DNA from: Bacteroidales bacterium
GTDB taxonomy: Bacteria; Bacteroidota; Bacteroidia; Bacteroidales; Paludibacteraceae
DNA length: 48,152 bases
Assembly: GCA_900769555.1 (NCBI GenBank)
Contig: CAAGHA010000183.1
Coordinates: forward strand, 1-48,152
Reading direction: 5' to 3'
Both the position numbers and the translations under genes were made by a program. How positions within the stretch are numbered: the stretch's first letter is position 1; each line of letters opens with the position of its first letter. The notes beneath the pieces were generated by a model that made no database searches, had not been told where the DNA came from, and saw only the letters and a program-made list of their open reading frames with translations. Positions 24,099 to 33,527 of this stretch are shown piece after piece.

Positions 24099-25457
24099 AT
24101 GAATAAAATAAATTATAGACAATTTCTAATAAAACCGGGACTATTATTTATTCTGCTATTAAGTATAAGTACAACTTCTGCAATTGAGACGAAGTATGTC
24201 GTAAATTATACGATGGAGAACTCCAAAGTGAATACAAATAAAAAGGAAGATGGTGTCAGTTTGCTGAAAGATTCATTTGCTTATACCAATGCAAACAAAA
24301 CACTTCAAGGTTTTCATAAAGAAAATCTTGATTTTGATACTGCAATCATTCATCATAAATGGAGTCAGTTTGATATTGAAGGTCAATTCACTCAAACGCC
24401 TCAGGGTTCTGTAATCTTTTCTCATGAGGGTAAATTATACATTGCAAAATCAATTGATGGTAAAAATTGGGAGAATCCTAAGAAATTAACGATTGAGGGA
24501 ATGGGTAAACGTAGAGTAACGATGAGAGGTAGTTCTCTTTTTTATCGTAGCTGGCGATACCCGGAAGAGGATGCAATTGTAATGTACAATCCTCATTTGA
24601 GTAATGATGGAAAACGTCTGTATTATGCTTCAAACTATTATGGAACAAAAGGAAAACTTGATATTTGGTACTCCGAAATGATAAATGGGAAAGAAGATGA
24701 GTGGACAGAACCTACTAATTTAGGCGAATCTGTAAATACGGAGTCTGACGAAAATTACCCATTTATATTTGATAACTATCTTTATTTCTCTTCGGAAAAA
24801 ACAGATTCTCTAAAGGGTTCTAACATCTATAAACACACATTTGCAAGCAACGAATCGGTATTGCTCCCGGAGCCGTTCAATTCTAATGCAGATGACTACA
24901 ATATGGTGGGAGATGGAAATTATCTATTTTTAATATCGACAAGAGCGGGAAATCCTGACATCTACTACCCTGCTCAAATCGAAATAGCTAACGCTGATTC
25001 CACTCAAACAGATAGTATTGCAGACGGAATAGATGCAGACAATAGTTTAACGGATAATAGAATATCTTCTGATAACAACGGAGAGAACGGTGAAAACAAT
25101 AAAATCAAATTCCCTGATATCAACACTTGTATATTATACTTTATCTTCGACCAAGATAATTTTATTTCGGATTATCAAAAAGAGTTAGAGATAATTATGA
25201 ATTTTATCCATTACCACAATGGAGCAAAGTTTAAAATCACCGGTCATACCGATACTCGTGGGACAGTTGAATATAATCAAAGACTATCGGAACGAAGAGC
25301 TGATAAATTAAAACGTATTTTGATGGAGAGAGGCATCGAATCGAATCGCTTAAAAACGGTTGGGCGAAGTGAATTAGAATTGGCCATCCCAGATGCGAAA
25401 AGCGAAAAAGAACATCAGCTAAATCGTCGCGTAGTTATTGAAAAATTAGATAAATAA
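24099..25457 (+). CDS. OmpA-family protein with PD40-like repeats
   Basis: Envelope protein that probably binds peptidoglycan and organises a surface complex. The signal peptide lies at about residues 14-30 (LLFILLLSISTTSAIE). Residues about 100-300 hold WD40-like/PD40 beta repeats (PHLSNDGKRLYYASNYYG, DIWYSEM, NYPFIFDNYLYFSSEK). An acidic Asn/Asp/Ser linker follows. The C-terminal OmpA domain shows ITGHTDTRGTVEYNQRLSER and ends LNRRVVIEKL. The next gene, 4 bases on, is PorP/SprF-like. This pairing is characteristic of type IX secretion and gliding-associated loci. Unlike PorE, it lacks an obvious N-terminal TPR region, so it is not assigned as PorE. Confidence 0.82.
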   Translation: MNKINYRQFLIKPGLLFILLLSISTTSAIETKYVVNYTMENSKVNTNKKEDGVSLLKDSFAYTNANKTLQGFHKENLDFDTAIIHHKWSQFDIEGQFTQTPQGSVIFSHEGKLYIAKSIDGKNWENPKKLTIEGMGKRRVTMRGSSLFYRSWRYPEEDAIVMYNPHLSNDGKRLYYASNYYGTKGKLDIWYSEMINGKEDEWTEPTNLGESVNTESDENYPFIFDNYLYFSSEKTDSLKGSNIYKHTFASNESVLLPEPFNSNADDYNMVGDGNYLFLISTRAGNPDIYYPAQIEIANADSTQTDSIADGIDADNSLTDNRISSDNNGENGENNKIKFPDINTCILYFIFDQDNFISDYQKELEIIMNFIHYHNGAKFKITGHTDTRGTVEYNQRLSERRADKLKRILMERGIESNRLKTVGRSELELAIPDAKSEKEHQLNRRVVIEKLDK

Positions 25458-25461
25458 TCGA

Positions 25462-26379
25462 ATGGAAAGAATATCAATATATTTAAAAGGAATAATTTTA
25501 TTGATTATTGCGAATGTACAAATTGCTTATTCTCAGCAAGATTTACATTTCACACAACAGATATTTTCCAGAATGAATATCAATCCGGCTGCTACAGGAA
25601 ATACAGCGGATGTGGATATATTTTTATTGGGACGTTTACAGTGGATCGGGGTAGATAACGCTCCGAAATCTACTTTGCTAAATGTATCCAACTATTTCGG
25701 AAAAATTCGCTCCGGAATCGGACTCTCTTTATCGCATGATCAGATAGGATTGGGACATAGAAGTACAGATATCAAAGCAAGCTACTCCTATCAGATCGAC
25801 TTGACTGATAAGTGGGTATTGGCTTTGGGACTATCCGGAGGAGTTTTTGTGGGTAGCTATAACCCGTTATCGAATACATTGATTGATGAGACAGAACGAG
25901 AAGAGGTTAACAACTATAAGGAAAAAGAAACGATTGTAACCCCTGATTTCAACATTGGTATTGAGGCTAACTCTTTAAATTGGACGTTTGGGTTCTCTCT
26001 TACTCACCTACTAAATAACGAGTCAACTTCGTACGCTTCGGAACGTCATATATATGCCTATGCTTCAAGAGCTATTATGTTCAACCAACAATGGGACATG
26101 CTGATAAATTTAGCTTACATGAATAGAAATAGAACCCATCTCCCGGAATTAGGGATTATGGGATTTTATCAAAGATTTATATGGGGAGGTTTTTCTTGGC
26201 GTCCGGATATTGTTAACAAATGTAATCCATCATATTTATCCGTAATGGCAGGGGCTGAATGGAAAATTGTACGCTTCGGATATGTTTACGAATTTGGAGT
26301 AGGAAGCAACAACACACTCCCACCCAACACCCACGAAATCATTTTGTCATTCAGAATTCCCAAAACAAAGAAAAGATAA
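25462..26379 (+). CDS. PorP/SprF family outer-membrane protein (type IX secretion associated)
   Basis: Predicted outer-membrane barrel. A signal peptide (IILLIIANVQIAYSQQ) is followed by the family hallmark DLHFTQQIFSRMNINPAATG. Glycine-rich beta strands run through to a C-terminal strand EIILSFRIPK. SprF-type proteins help deliver adhesins such as SprB; PorP is a core secretion component in Porphyromonas. Many Bacteroidota carry several PorP/SprF paralogues, each beside an OmpA-type gene, so this copy may serve one substrate rather than the core machine. No gingipain- or SprB-like substrate is nearby. Confidence 0.85.
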   Translation: MERISIYLKGIILLIIANVQIAYSQQDLHFTQQIFSRMNINPAATGNTADVDIFLLGRLQWIGVDNAPKSTLLNVSNYFGKIRSGIGLSLSHDQIGLGHRSTDIKASYSYQIDLTDKWVLALGLSGGVFVGSYNPLSNTLIDETEREEVNNYKEKETIVTPDFNIGIEANSLNWTFGFSLTHLLNNESTSYASERHIYAYASRAIMFNQQWDMLINLAYMNRNRTHLPELGIMGFYQRFIWGGFSWRPDIVNKCNPSYLSVMAGAEWKIVRFGYVYEFGVGSNNTLPPNTHEIILSFRIPKTKKR

Positions 26380-26459
26380 CTACTTCACTTAATACTTTAA
26401 AAGATTTTGAAAAACATTTTGTTACGTTTGTTTATAGCCTCCCTTCTACAACATATTCA

Positions 26460-26493
26460 ATGAAGATTTGAAAAAAGATAAAATAATCTTCAT
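26460..26493. other. Weak hairpin between PorP and recA
   Basis: ATGAAGATT and AATCTTCAT form a 9-base stem around a 16-base A-rich loop. There is no T-run, so it is not a clear terminator. The 291-base gap otherwise holds only the recA promoter box. Confidence 0.3.
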
Positions 26494-26533
26494 AATAAAA
26501 GTGAAAATAAAATCTTCGTACAGCAAAATTCAT

Positions 26534-26541
26534 TATATTTG
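26534..26541 (+). promoter_or_regulatory. -7 box of recA
   Basis: TATATTTG matches TAnnTTTG and lies 130 bases before the recA start. No SOS operator that I could recognise was found in the gap. Confidence 0.45.
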
Positions 26542-26670
26542 TTCAAAATTCAGATAGCAATCTGAGTATAAAAAATTATTTTATCGGTCATCAAATTTTT
26601 AAACAAATTTGGCAAGTAAGATAAAAAGAAAGTTAGAAATTTTTGTTTTATTTATAACAACTAAATAACA

Positions 26671-27687
26671 ATGGCAGAAAATACAAAACCATCAAATGAA
26701 AAGTTGAAAGCACTTCAACTCGCTATGGAAAAAATCGAGAAAGATCATGGGAAAGGGACCATCATGAAGATGGGAAGTGAGAAGATTGAAGAGATACCTG
26801 TTATTTCGAGTGGCTCATTGGGCTTAGACCTTGCATTGGGTGTAGGTGGTTATCCAAGAGGAAGAGTTATTGAAATCTTCGGACCGGAATCATCGGGAAA
26901 GACAACTTTGGCAATTCATGCCATCGCAGAAGCACAAAAAAATGGAGGAATTGCCGCAATCATAGATGCCGAACATGCTTTTGATAGGTTTTATGCTGAA
27001 AAATTGGGCGTGGATGTAGAGAATCTATTGATTTCACAACCCGACAATGGTGAGCAAGCATTAGAAATAGCAGACCAACTGATTCGTTCTTCAGCCATTG
27101 ATATTGTTGTTATCGATTCAGTGGCAGCATTGACACCTAAAGCTGAAATAGAGGGAGATATGGGTGATTCTAAGATGGGGCTTCAAGCTCGTTTAATGTC
27201 TCAAGCCCTCAGAAAATTAACCGGAAGTATCAATAAAACAAACACCACTTGTATTTTCATTAATCAATTGCGTGAAAAGATTGGAGTAATGTTTGGTAAT
27301 CCAGAAACAACAACCGGTGGTAATGCTCTAAAATTTTATGCTTCAGTGCGTTTAGACATTCGTAAGGTAGGACAAATTAAGGATGGTGATAGCGTCATCG
27401 GAAATCAAACTCGCGTCAAAGTGGTTAAAAACAAGGTGGCTCCTCCGTTTAAAAAGGCAGAATTTGACATCATGTTTGGTGAGGGTGTTTCTTTAATTGG
27501 TGAGTTAATCGACTTGGGTGTTGAATTTGGTATTATCAAAAAGAGTGGTTCTTGGTTTAGTTATGGCGAAACCAAATTGGCTCAGGGAAGAGATGCTACC
27601 AAAGAGTTGCTACGTGACAATGTTGAATTAGCAGATGAGATTCAAGCTAAAGTTCGCGCAGCTGCAAAAGAAAGTGTTGGTAAATAA
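26671..27687 (+). CDS. recA: Recombinase RecA
   Basis: Forms filaments on single-stranded DNA, catalyses strand exchange and triggers LexA-type self-cleavage. The Walker A is GPESSGKTT. Walker B is IVVIDSVAAL. The loop regions include GDSKMGLQARLMSQALRKLT and FINQLREKIGVMFGNPETTT. At 338 residues it is slightly short because the acidic C-terminal tail of E. coli RecA is reduced. hflX follows 30 bases later. Confidence 0.97.
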   Translation: MAENTKPSNEKLKALQLAMEKIEKDHGKGTIMKMGSEKIEEIPVISSGSLGLDLALGVGGYPRGRVIEIFGPESSGKTTLAIHAIAEAQKNGGIAAIIDAEHAFDRFYAEKLGVDVENLLISQPDNGEQALEIADQLIRSSAIDIVVIDSVAALTPKAEIEGDMGDSKMGLQARLMSQALRKLTGSINKTNTTCIFINQLREKIGVMFGNPETTTGGNALKFYASVRLDIRKVGQIKDGDSVIGNQTRVKVVKNKVAPPFKKAEFDIMFGEGVSLIGELIDLGVEFGIIKKSGSWFSYGETKLAQGRDATKELLRDNVELADEIQAKVRAAAKESVGK

Positions 27688-27717
27688 TAGACTCTTTAAT
27701 GGTTAAGTAAAATCCGT

Positions 27718-28959
27718 ATGGGACAATCCGTTAAGACTGAAATATATGCAGAGAAAGCAGTTCTGGTTGGATTAATCACCGGTCAACAAAACGAACAAAA
27801 AGCCACCGAATACATCAACGAGTTGGCGTTTTTGGCAGAAACAGCCGGTGCTTATCCTCAGAAGATTTTTATGCAAAAATTGGAATACCCGAACCCCAAT
27901 ACTTTTGTGGGTCCGGGTAAATTGCAAGAAATAAAAGATTATATTAAAGAGCAAGAAGAGAGTGAAAATGAGATCGGATTGGTTCTGTTCGATGACGAGT
28001 TGTCTCCTAAACAACTTCGTAACATCGAAAAGGAGTTGAACATCAAAATATTAGATAGAACGAGTCTGATTTTAGATATCTTCGCCAAAAGAGCTCAAAC
28101 CGCCCATGCAAAAACACAGGTGGAGTTGGCTCAGTATAAGTATTTATTGCCTCGTCTGACAAGGATGTGGACACACTTGGAACGTCAACGCGGAGGTATC
28201 GGTATGAGAGGACCGGGTGAAACACAAATCGAAACCGACCGAAGAATTATCTTGAATAAGATAGCCTTATTGAAAGAGGAACTTAAATCAATTGATAAAC
28301 AGAAGGTTATTCAACGTAAAAACAGAGGAAAAATGGTTCGTGTTGCTCTCGTTGGTTACACAAATGTTGGAAAGTCAACCCTCATGAACCTCTTGAGTAA
28401 ATCGGATGTTTTTGCAGAAAATAAACTTTTTGCCACTCTTGATACTACGGTTAGAAAAGTAACAATAGAAAATTTACCTTTCTTGCTAACTGATACGGTC
28501 GGTTTTATTAGAAAACTGCCGCACGATTTGGTAGAATCCTTCAAATCTACATTGGATGAGGTGCGAGAGGCTGACCTATTGGTACATGTGGTTGACATCT
28601 CCCACCCTACGTTCGAAGACCAAATTGACGTAGTGGAAAAGACCTTACAAGAATTAAATACGGAAGGGAAACCAACCATATTGGTATTTAATAAAGTGGA
28701 TGCTTTTTCTTATATTCCCAAAGAGGAAGATGACTTAACACCAAAAACAAGGGAAAACATTAGTTTAGAGGAGTTGAAAAACACATGGATGTCTAAACTG
28801 AATGAAAACTGTATCTTCATTTCGGCGCATAAGAAAACAAATATTGAAGAGTTTAAATCGTTATTATATCAAAAAGTGAAGGAAATTCATATTACAAGAT
28901 TTCCTTATAATGATTTCATCTATCAGATTTATGACGAAAATGCTGAAGAACTAAAATAA
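27718..28959 (+). CDS. hflX: Ribosome-associated GTPase HflX
   Basis: GTPase that splits stalled 70S ribosomes under stress. The N-terminal HflX domain ends with GIGMRGPGETQIETDRR. The G domain has VGYTNVGKSTL (G1), DTVGFIRKLPHDLVESFKST (G3) and FNKVD (G4). The 413 residues match the family. Gaps of 30 bases upstream and 12 bases downstream suggest transcription with recA and the DUF4954 gene. Confidence 0.93.
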   Translation: MGQSVKTEIYAEKAVLVGLITGQQNEQKATEYINELAFLAETAGAYPQKIFMQKLEYPNPNTFVGPGKLQEIKDYIKEQEESENEIGLVLFDDELSPKQLRNIEKELNIKILDRTSLILDIFAKRAQTAHAKTQVELAQYKYLLPRLTRMWTHLERQRGGIGMRGPGETQIETDRRIILNKIALLKEELKSIDKQKVIQRKNRGKMVRVALVGYTNVGKSTLMNLLSKSDVFAENKLFATLDTTVRKVTIENLPFLLTDTVGFIRKLPHDLVESFKSTLDEVREADLLVHVVDISHPTFEDQIDVVEKTLQELNTEGKPTILVFNKVDAFSYIPKEEDDLTPKTRENISLEELKNTWMSKLNENCIFISAHKKTNIEEFKSLLYQKVKEIHITRFPYNDFIYQIYDENAEELK

Positions 28960-28971
28960 ATCAGTAAAAAA

Positions 28972-30969
28972 ATGAGCGAATACAGAGCACTAAATATCAA
29001 TGAAATACAACTCTTGACTGCCCAAAATTGTACAGCAGAGAATTGGGATTGGATTGAAGTTAAAGAGGGGTTTAACGCCCAAAGGATATCAAATACAAAT
29101 TTCACAGGGAAGATTAAATTGGGAAATTTGAATAAATGGTACGAATTGGAGGGCGGAGTAAAACGTCAAGCCGGAATATACAATGCAAAATTGCATAATT
29201 GTGTGGTGGGTGATGATGTTTACATTGGAGAAATCAGAAACTACATTGCCAATTACTATATAGGGGACAACACCTATATTGAAAATGTGGACAGATTGGT
29301 TGTTACTGAAAAAAGCAGTTTCGGTAATGGTACTATGGTGGCAACATTAAATGAAGGCGGAGGACGTGAAGTTCCTATTTGCGATGGGTTATCTGCACAC
29401 ACGGCTTATATGATGTCTCTGTATCGTCATAGTAAAAAATTAATTCAAAATATTCATAAACTGATTGATAAATATTGCCAAGAAATTGCCTCCTATATGG
29501 GTAGTATTGGTAATAACGTAGTAATAAAAAATTGCGGATTGATCAAGAATGTAAAAATTGGTGATAACGCAACAATTGAAGGTACTTCTGAACTTATAAA
29601 CGGCAGTATCAATAGTAATGCTTTTGCTCCGGTACTGATTGGAACAAAAGTAATAGCAAAGGATTTTATCATCTCATCCGGGAGTAAAATTACGGAGGGG
29701 GCCATGATAGATAGGTGTTTTGTGGGGCAAGCTTGTGAAATCGGAAAGCAATATTCGGCTACAGACACACTGTTTTTTTGTAATTGTCAAGGTTTTCATG
29801 GTGAATCGGCATCCATATTTGCCGGTCCGTTTACTGTTTCGCACCATAAATCCAGTTTACTGATTGCTGGTATGTTCTCATTCCTTAATGCAGGCTCCGG
29901 AAGCAACCAAAGTAATCACATGTACAAATTAGGTCCTATTCATCAAGGTATTGTTGAAAGAGGTTCTAAAACAACAAGTGATTCATACATATTGTGGCCG
30001 GCTAAGATTGGTGCGTTTACGTTGATAATGGGTCGACATACAGATCATCCGGACACCACAAACCTGCCTTTCTCATACTTAATCGAGCATAACAATGAGA
30101 GCCTTTTGGTTCCCGGGGCAAATCTTCGTAGTGTTGGAACTATACGTGATGCACAGAAGTGGCCTAAGAGAGATAAAAGAAGAGACACTGAAAAATTGGA
30201 TCAGGTTAATTTCAATTTGCTCAGTCCTTATACCATTCAAAAAATGATTGAAGGTATAAAGATTTTAAAGTCTTTACAAAATATTGCCGGTATAGATTGT
30301 GAAAAGTTCTATTATCATAATACCATCATTAAAAATTCTTCTTTAAAGAAAGGTATTCAACTTTATGGAATGGGAATTACTAAGTTTTTAGGAAATTCAA
30401 TCATTAAAAGGTTGGAAAATACTAAATTTAAAAGTATTGAAGAGATTCGAGAACGACTGCAACCTGATACGCAATATGGTTGTGGAGAGTGGGTGGATAT
30501 GTCCGGATTAATTCTTCCTAAAAAAATGGTGGAAGAGATCATTCTAAATATCGAAAATGAAAAATTTATTTCTATCGAAGAGTTAAACAAACATTATGCT
30601 TCTATTCAGGAAAGTTACTACGACTTAGAATGGACTTGGGCTATTAAACAGATTGAAGTATTCTTGAATAAAGGTATTGACAAGATAACTATTGATGATA
30701 TTATCAATATGGTAAATCAATGGAAAAAAGCGGTTATCGACTTGGATAATATCTTATATGAAGATGCTAAAAAGGAGTTTACTTTGACTGTTCAAACAGG
30801 TTTTGGGGCGGATGGTGACGACAAGGAAAAGAAGAAAGACTTTGAAAATGTAAGAGGTCTGTTTGATAGTAATCCTTTTGTATTGGAGGTAAAGGATCAC
30901 ATTAAAAATAAAGAGGCTTTAGGCAATGAATTGATTGAAAGAATAAAAGATATTAAAGATGAGAAATAA
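28972..30969 (+). CDS. DUF4954 family beta-helix protein
   Basis: A large cytoplasmic-type protein (665 residues) of a family seen mainly in Bacteroidota. The opening segment EIQLLTAQNCTAENWDWIEV and later KRQAGIYNAKLHNCVVGDDV are typical. The central part has hexapeptide-like repeats of a left-handed beta-helix (IGDNATIEGTSELINGSI, then NSNAFAPVLIGTKVIAKDF), resembling sugar-nucleotide transferases. No signal peptide. The enzymatic role is not established. Its end overlaps the next gene by 11 bases. Confidence 0.8.
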   Translation: MSEYRALNINEIQLLTAQNCTAENWDWIEVKEGFNAQRISNTNFTGKIKLGNLNKWYELEGGVKRQAGIYNAKLHNCVVGDDVYIGEIRNYIANYYIGDNTYIENVDRLVVTEKSSFGNGTMVATLNEGGGREVPICDGLSAHTAYMMSLYRHSKKLIQNIHKLIDKYCQEIASYMGSIGNNVVIKNCGLIKNVKIGDNATIEGTSELINGSINSNAFAPVLIGTKVIAKDFIISSGSKITEGAMIDRCFVGQACEIGKQYSATDTLFFCNCQGFHGESASIFAGPFTVSHHKSSLLIAGMFSFLNAGSGSNQSNHMYKLGPIHQGIVERGSKTTSDSYILWPAKIGAFTLIMGRHTDHPDTTNLPFSYLIEHNNESLLVPGANLRSVGTIRDAQKWPKRDKRRDTEKLDQVNFNLLSPYTIQKMIEGIKILKSLQNIAGIDCEKFYYHNTIIKNSSLKKGIQLYGMGITKFLGNSIIKRLENTKFKSIEEIRERLQPDTQYGCGEWVDMSGLILPKKMVEEIILNIENEKFISIEELNKHYASIQESYYDLEWTWAIKQIEVFLNKGIDKITIDDIINMVNQWKKAVIDLDNILYEDAKKEFTLTVQTGFGADGDDKEKKKDFENVRGLFDSNPFVLEVKDHIKNKEALGNELIERIKDIKDEK

Positions 30970-31573
30970 CAACATTATATCTATTCGTTCTGAAAGTTAT
31001 TTTGAAACTTTCTGGGTTGTTGTGGGCTTTATTTTATACGTAACAGCTTTGTCGGTTTTAATCATGTGGCTCTACAACTTTTTTCTTGATCCTAACTTAA
31101 CATTTGGCGAAGAGATTGTGGGATTTCTTTGTGTAGAGTTTCCAATTATGATTCTGCTTTGTTGCGCCGGAACAGTTTTGATGTGGACGAAAAAGTTGTT
31201 TGAGTTTAATCCTGATACAAAAGAAATCAGAGAAGGAGGATGCTTGTTCAAATGGGAAAAGGGTGAATGGAAGAAATTTACGCCCAATTGCAGCCATTTT
31301 GCTTTTCAACAATACTCGGAAACTGCTGATTATAACTTCGGTGGAATATTTAATAAACAGGTAAAAAGCCATGTCTATGATTTGCGTATGATATTCCCGG
31401 ACAACTCTTTTAAATCTATTATTGCAAGAAGTGATTTTCAATCGGTGGCAAAGATGGTTATTTTGGGTAATACTTTAAGCAAAGTCTATAATATTCCTTT
31501 CTACGATTATGTCAAGGAACTGCTCTTACAGAAAAGAAGAGCCAATTATCCGGATGGGATGTTTCTACAATGA
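30959..31573 (+). CDS. Small two-helix membrane protein, unknown function
   Basis: Not recognised. Two membrane helices lie at about residues 16-43 (FWVVVGFILYVTALSVLIMW) and 55-78 (VGFLCVEFPIMILLCCAG). A cytoplasmic-looking C-terminal domain of about 120 residues is rich in aromatic and charged residues. Overlap with DUF4954 and a 3-base gap to the phosphoesterase suggest one operon. Confidence 0.65.
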   Translation: MRNNNIISIRSESYFETFWVVVGFILYVTALSVLIMWLYNFFLDPNLTFGEEIVGFLCVEFPIMILLCCAGTVLMWTKKLFEFNPDTKEIREGGCLFKWEKGEWKKFTPNCSHFAFQQYSETADYNFGGIFNKQVKSHVYDLRMIFPDNSFKSIIARSDFQSVAKMVILGNTLSKVYNIPFYDYVKELLLQKRRANYPDGMFLQ

Positions 31574-31576
31574 TCT

Positions 31577-32071
31577 ATGAAAAAGATTGGTTTGCTTTCT
31601 GATATACATGGTTATTGGGATGATAAATATGCTCACTATTTCTCGTCATGCGATGAGATTTGGGTGGCAGGTGATATTGGTGATATTGAAGTAATAGAAA
31701 AGTTAGAGAACCTGAAACCGGTAAGGGCGGTTTATGGTAATATTGATTGCGGCGAAGTTCGCTCTCGTTTTCATAAATTGATCCACTTTTTTATTGAGGA
31801 TATAAAGGTTACAATGACCCATATCGGAGGGTATCCGGGAAAGTATGCTCCGGGGATTAAAACCATTCTTTACCAAGAGAAGCCAGACCTTTTTATCAGT
31901 GGACATTCTCATATTCTGAAAGCAATGTATGATCGTGAAATGCGAATAATGCATCTGAATCCGGGTGCTGCCGGAATTTACGGCTTTCATAAAGTCAGAA
32001 CGATGATGCGCTTTGAAATCGATGGTAAAAAAATTCAGAATCTAGAGGTTATAGAGTTAAGAGGGAATTAG
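31577..32071 (+). CDS. YfcE/MJ0936-like metallophosphoesterase
   Basis: Small calcineurin-like phosphodiesterase, 164 residues. Metal-binding motifs are visible in order: LLSDIHGYWD, VAGDIGD, VYGNIDC (the GNxD/H position), MTHIGGYPG and ISGHSHI, followed by the family ending HLNPGAAG. These enzymes cleave phosphodiesters in vitro; the natural substrate is unknown. It is the last gene of the hflX-DUF4954 run and is convergent with the GT90 gene. No strong terminator is seen in the 52-base gap. Confidence 0.87.
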   Translation: MKKIGLLSDIHGYWDDKYAHYFSSCDEIWVAGDIGDIEVIEKLENLKPVRAVYGNIDCGEVRSRFHKLIHFFIEDIKVTMTHIGGYPGKYAPGIKTILYQEKPDLFISGHSHILKAMYDREMRIMHLNPGAAGIYGFHKVRTMMRFEIDGKKIQNLEVIELRGN

Positions 32072-32123
32072 GTAAGATGGAATAAATTGATAACAATAAT
32101 ATCAATTGCTACGATATGGATTT

Positions 32124-33101
32124 TTAATAGCCACAAATCTTAAAATATTTTTGTAAAACCAAAAGTGCAATAACCTCTTCCCTCTCCTTATCCATAAACT
32201 GCTCAACCCACTCATGCGCATGCGCAATTATTGCTTCAGCCTCAACTATATGTGAAGAGTAATAGTCAAGTTTCGCCTCCAAGTCTGAAAAGTCCTCTTT
32301 CACTTCGATATAATGATAGTTCGGAATCAATTTTCCCTCCATAAACCATGTCTCGTAATTAGGACGAGGCATCACAGCAATAGAGTTGGACGACATGACC
32401 CATTTTAAATTACTTGCAACATCGATACCTTCTAATGCCAAAACATATCGAAAATTTAAATGTTGACGGATAGTCATTTTCTCCACCTTCCACTCCGGCT
32501 TAGGGGGATTCTTCTCTATTGCACCCGCATCAATGCGAGGATGTTCAAAAAATTGAGTCATAAAATCTTCTCGGATTGCCTTTCTGCTTACTTTACCTCT
32601 AAAGATTGCTTTGTCCTCTTTTTCTACAAACGGCTTTTTATCATCCACAAAAATAAAATGACGCACTTTATCCAACTTTAAAATAACTGAATTGGCGTTA
32701 TCGTTATCAATAGGACGACTTTTAACCAACGATGGGTACTTCGGTATCCACGTAACATCACCAAACGCAGATAACCATTTATAGTGTGTGGGGAAATAAC
32801 GAAGAAACTCATAACTATCAAAAAAATATACTGAAGATGATTTATGATTTTTGAGTGTATGCTCTTCTATCGTCATGGCATCTTCCGGCAAGGAAACAGG
32901 AACGGACAATTTGTTGTAATAATCTGCTCTTTCACAGATATAGTTCCAATCAGACCGTTTTTGAGCTTTTGCAAGAATAGATTTCAAACGCCATCGTGCA
33001 ATGCACTTAGGCAAAAAATAGATTAGATAACTCCTTAGGAAATAGAGCCATTTAGGATTTTTTCCACTATTAAAAATATAGGACAATTTATTCATTTTCA
33101 T
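32124..33101 (-). CDS. Glycosyltransferase family 90 (LPS-modifying, CAP10-like)
   Basis: Likely transfers a sugar, often xylose or glucose, to a cell-surface glycan. CAP10/LpsA-type motifs are present: KAIFRGKVSRKAIREDF, YVLALEGIDVASNLKWVMSS and PNYETWFMEGKLIPNYHYI. There is no signal peptide, consistent with cytoplasmic work on lipid-linked glycans. Length, 325, is usual for bacterial members. It stands alone, with no other glycan genes nearby. Confidence 0.85.
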   Translation of the reverse strand: MKMNKLSYIFNSGKNPKWLYFLRSYLIYFLPKCIARWRLKSILAKAQKRSDWNYICERADYYNKLSVPVSLPEDAMTIEEHTLKNHKSSSVYFFDSYEFLRYFPTHYKWLSAFGDVTWIPKYPSLVKSRPIDNDNANSVILKLDKVRHFIFVDDKKPFVEKEDKAIFRGKVSRKAIREDFMTQFFEHPRIDAGAIEKNPPKPEWKVEKMTIRQHLNFRYVLALEGIDVASNLKWVMSSNSIAVMPRPNYETWFMEGKLIPNYHYIEVKEDFSDLEAKLDYYSSHIVEAEAIIAHAHEWVEQFMDKEREEVIALLVLQKYFKICGY

Positions 33102-33131
33102 GTCTGAAATGTTAACAATCTAACAATGAAA

Positions 33132-33183
33132 CAAAGGTAATAAATTTCTGAAATAGAGATGGCAGAGTCGAGAAGCAAATGTA
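33132..33183 (-). promoter_or_regulatory. Candidate promoters of the GT90 gene
   Basis: Two minus-strand -7 boxes fit TAnnTTTG: TACCTTTG (33132-33139) and TACATTTG (33176-33183), about 31 and 75 bases before the start. Either could be used; the sequence does not decide. Confidence 0.4.
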
Positions 33184-33255
33184 ATATATATAAAAAAAAG
33201 GTAGTTGGTATCTCCAATATATTGTGGTACAAAGGTGAAAAATATACTATTTTCT

Positions 33256-33286
33256 TTTGTTCTCAACTTGCCTTGTATTAAATTTG
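33256..33286 (+). promoter_or_regulatory. Consensus Bacteroidota promoter of the defence operon
   Basis: TTTG (33256-33259), a 19-base spacer and TAAATTTG (33279-33286) match the Bacteroidota -33/-7 pattern exactly. The start site falls near 33293. Transcription would pass through the inverted-repeat element at 33308-33502 before reaching hsdM, giving a leader of about 235 bases. Confidence 0.65.
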
Positions 33287-33307
33287 CGAAAAAGCAAAAA
33301 AAGTATA

Positions 33308-33502
33308 AGAAGCTGTTTAAATTTTATTAAAAAAGAACACTTTAGAGTTTCACTCTCTTATTTTCGGCATCTTTGAGATTCTTTTTAAGCTATTTTGATT
33401 ATTCTTTTTTGATAATAGTCCACTATTAACGGCAAAAAAATAATAAAAATAACCTTAAAAATCTCTCTCAAATAGGCTAGAAATAAAATTTAAACAACTT
33501 CT
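33308..33502 (+). repeat. Complete 195-bp MITE-like element (family B) in the hsdM leader
   Basis: AGAAGCTGTTTAAATTTTATT at the left and AATAAAATTTAAACAACTTCT at the right are 21-base terminal inverted repeats with one mismatch. The core GAGTTTCAC...TTTTCGGCATCTTTGAG is shared with 4495-4568. There is no coding capacity. It sits between a good promoter and hsdM, so it lies in the transcript's 5' leader. Confidence 0.7.
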
Positions 33503-33527
33503 AAATAATAAGTAAAAACTCCATAAC

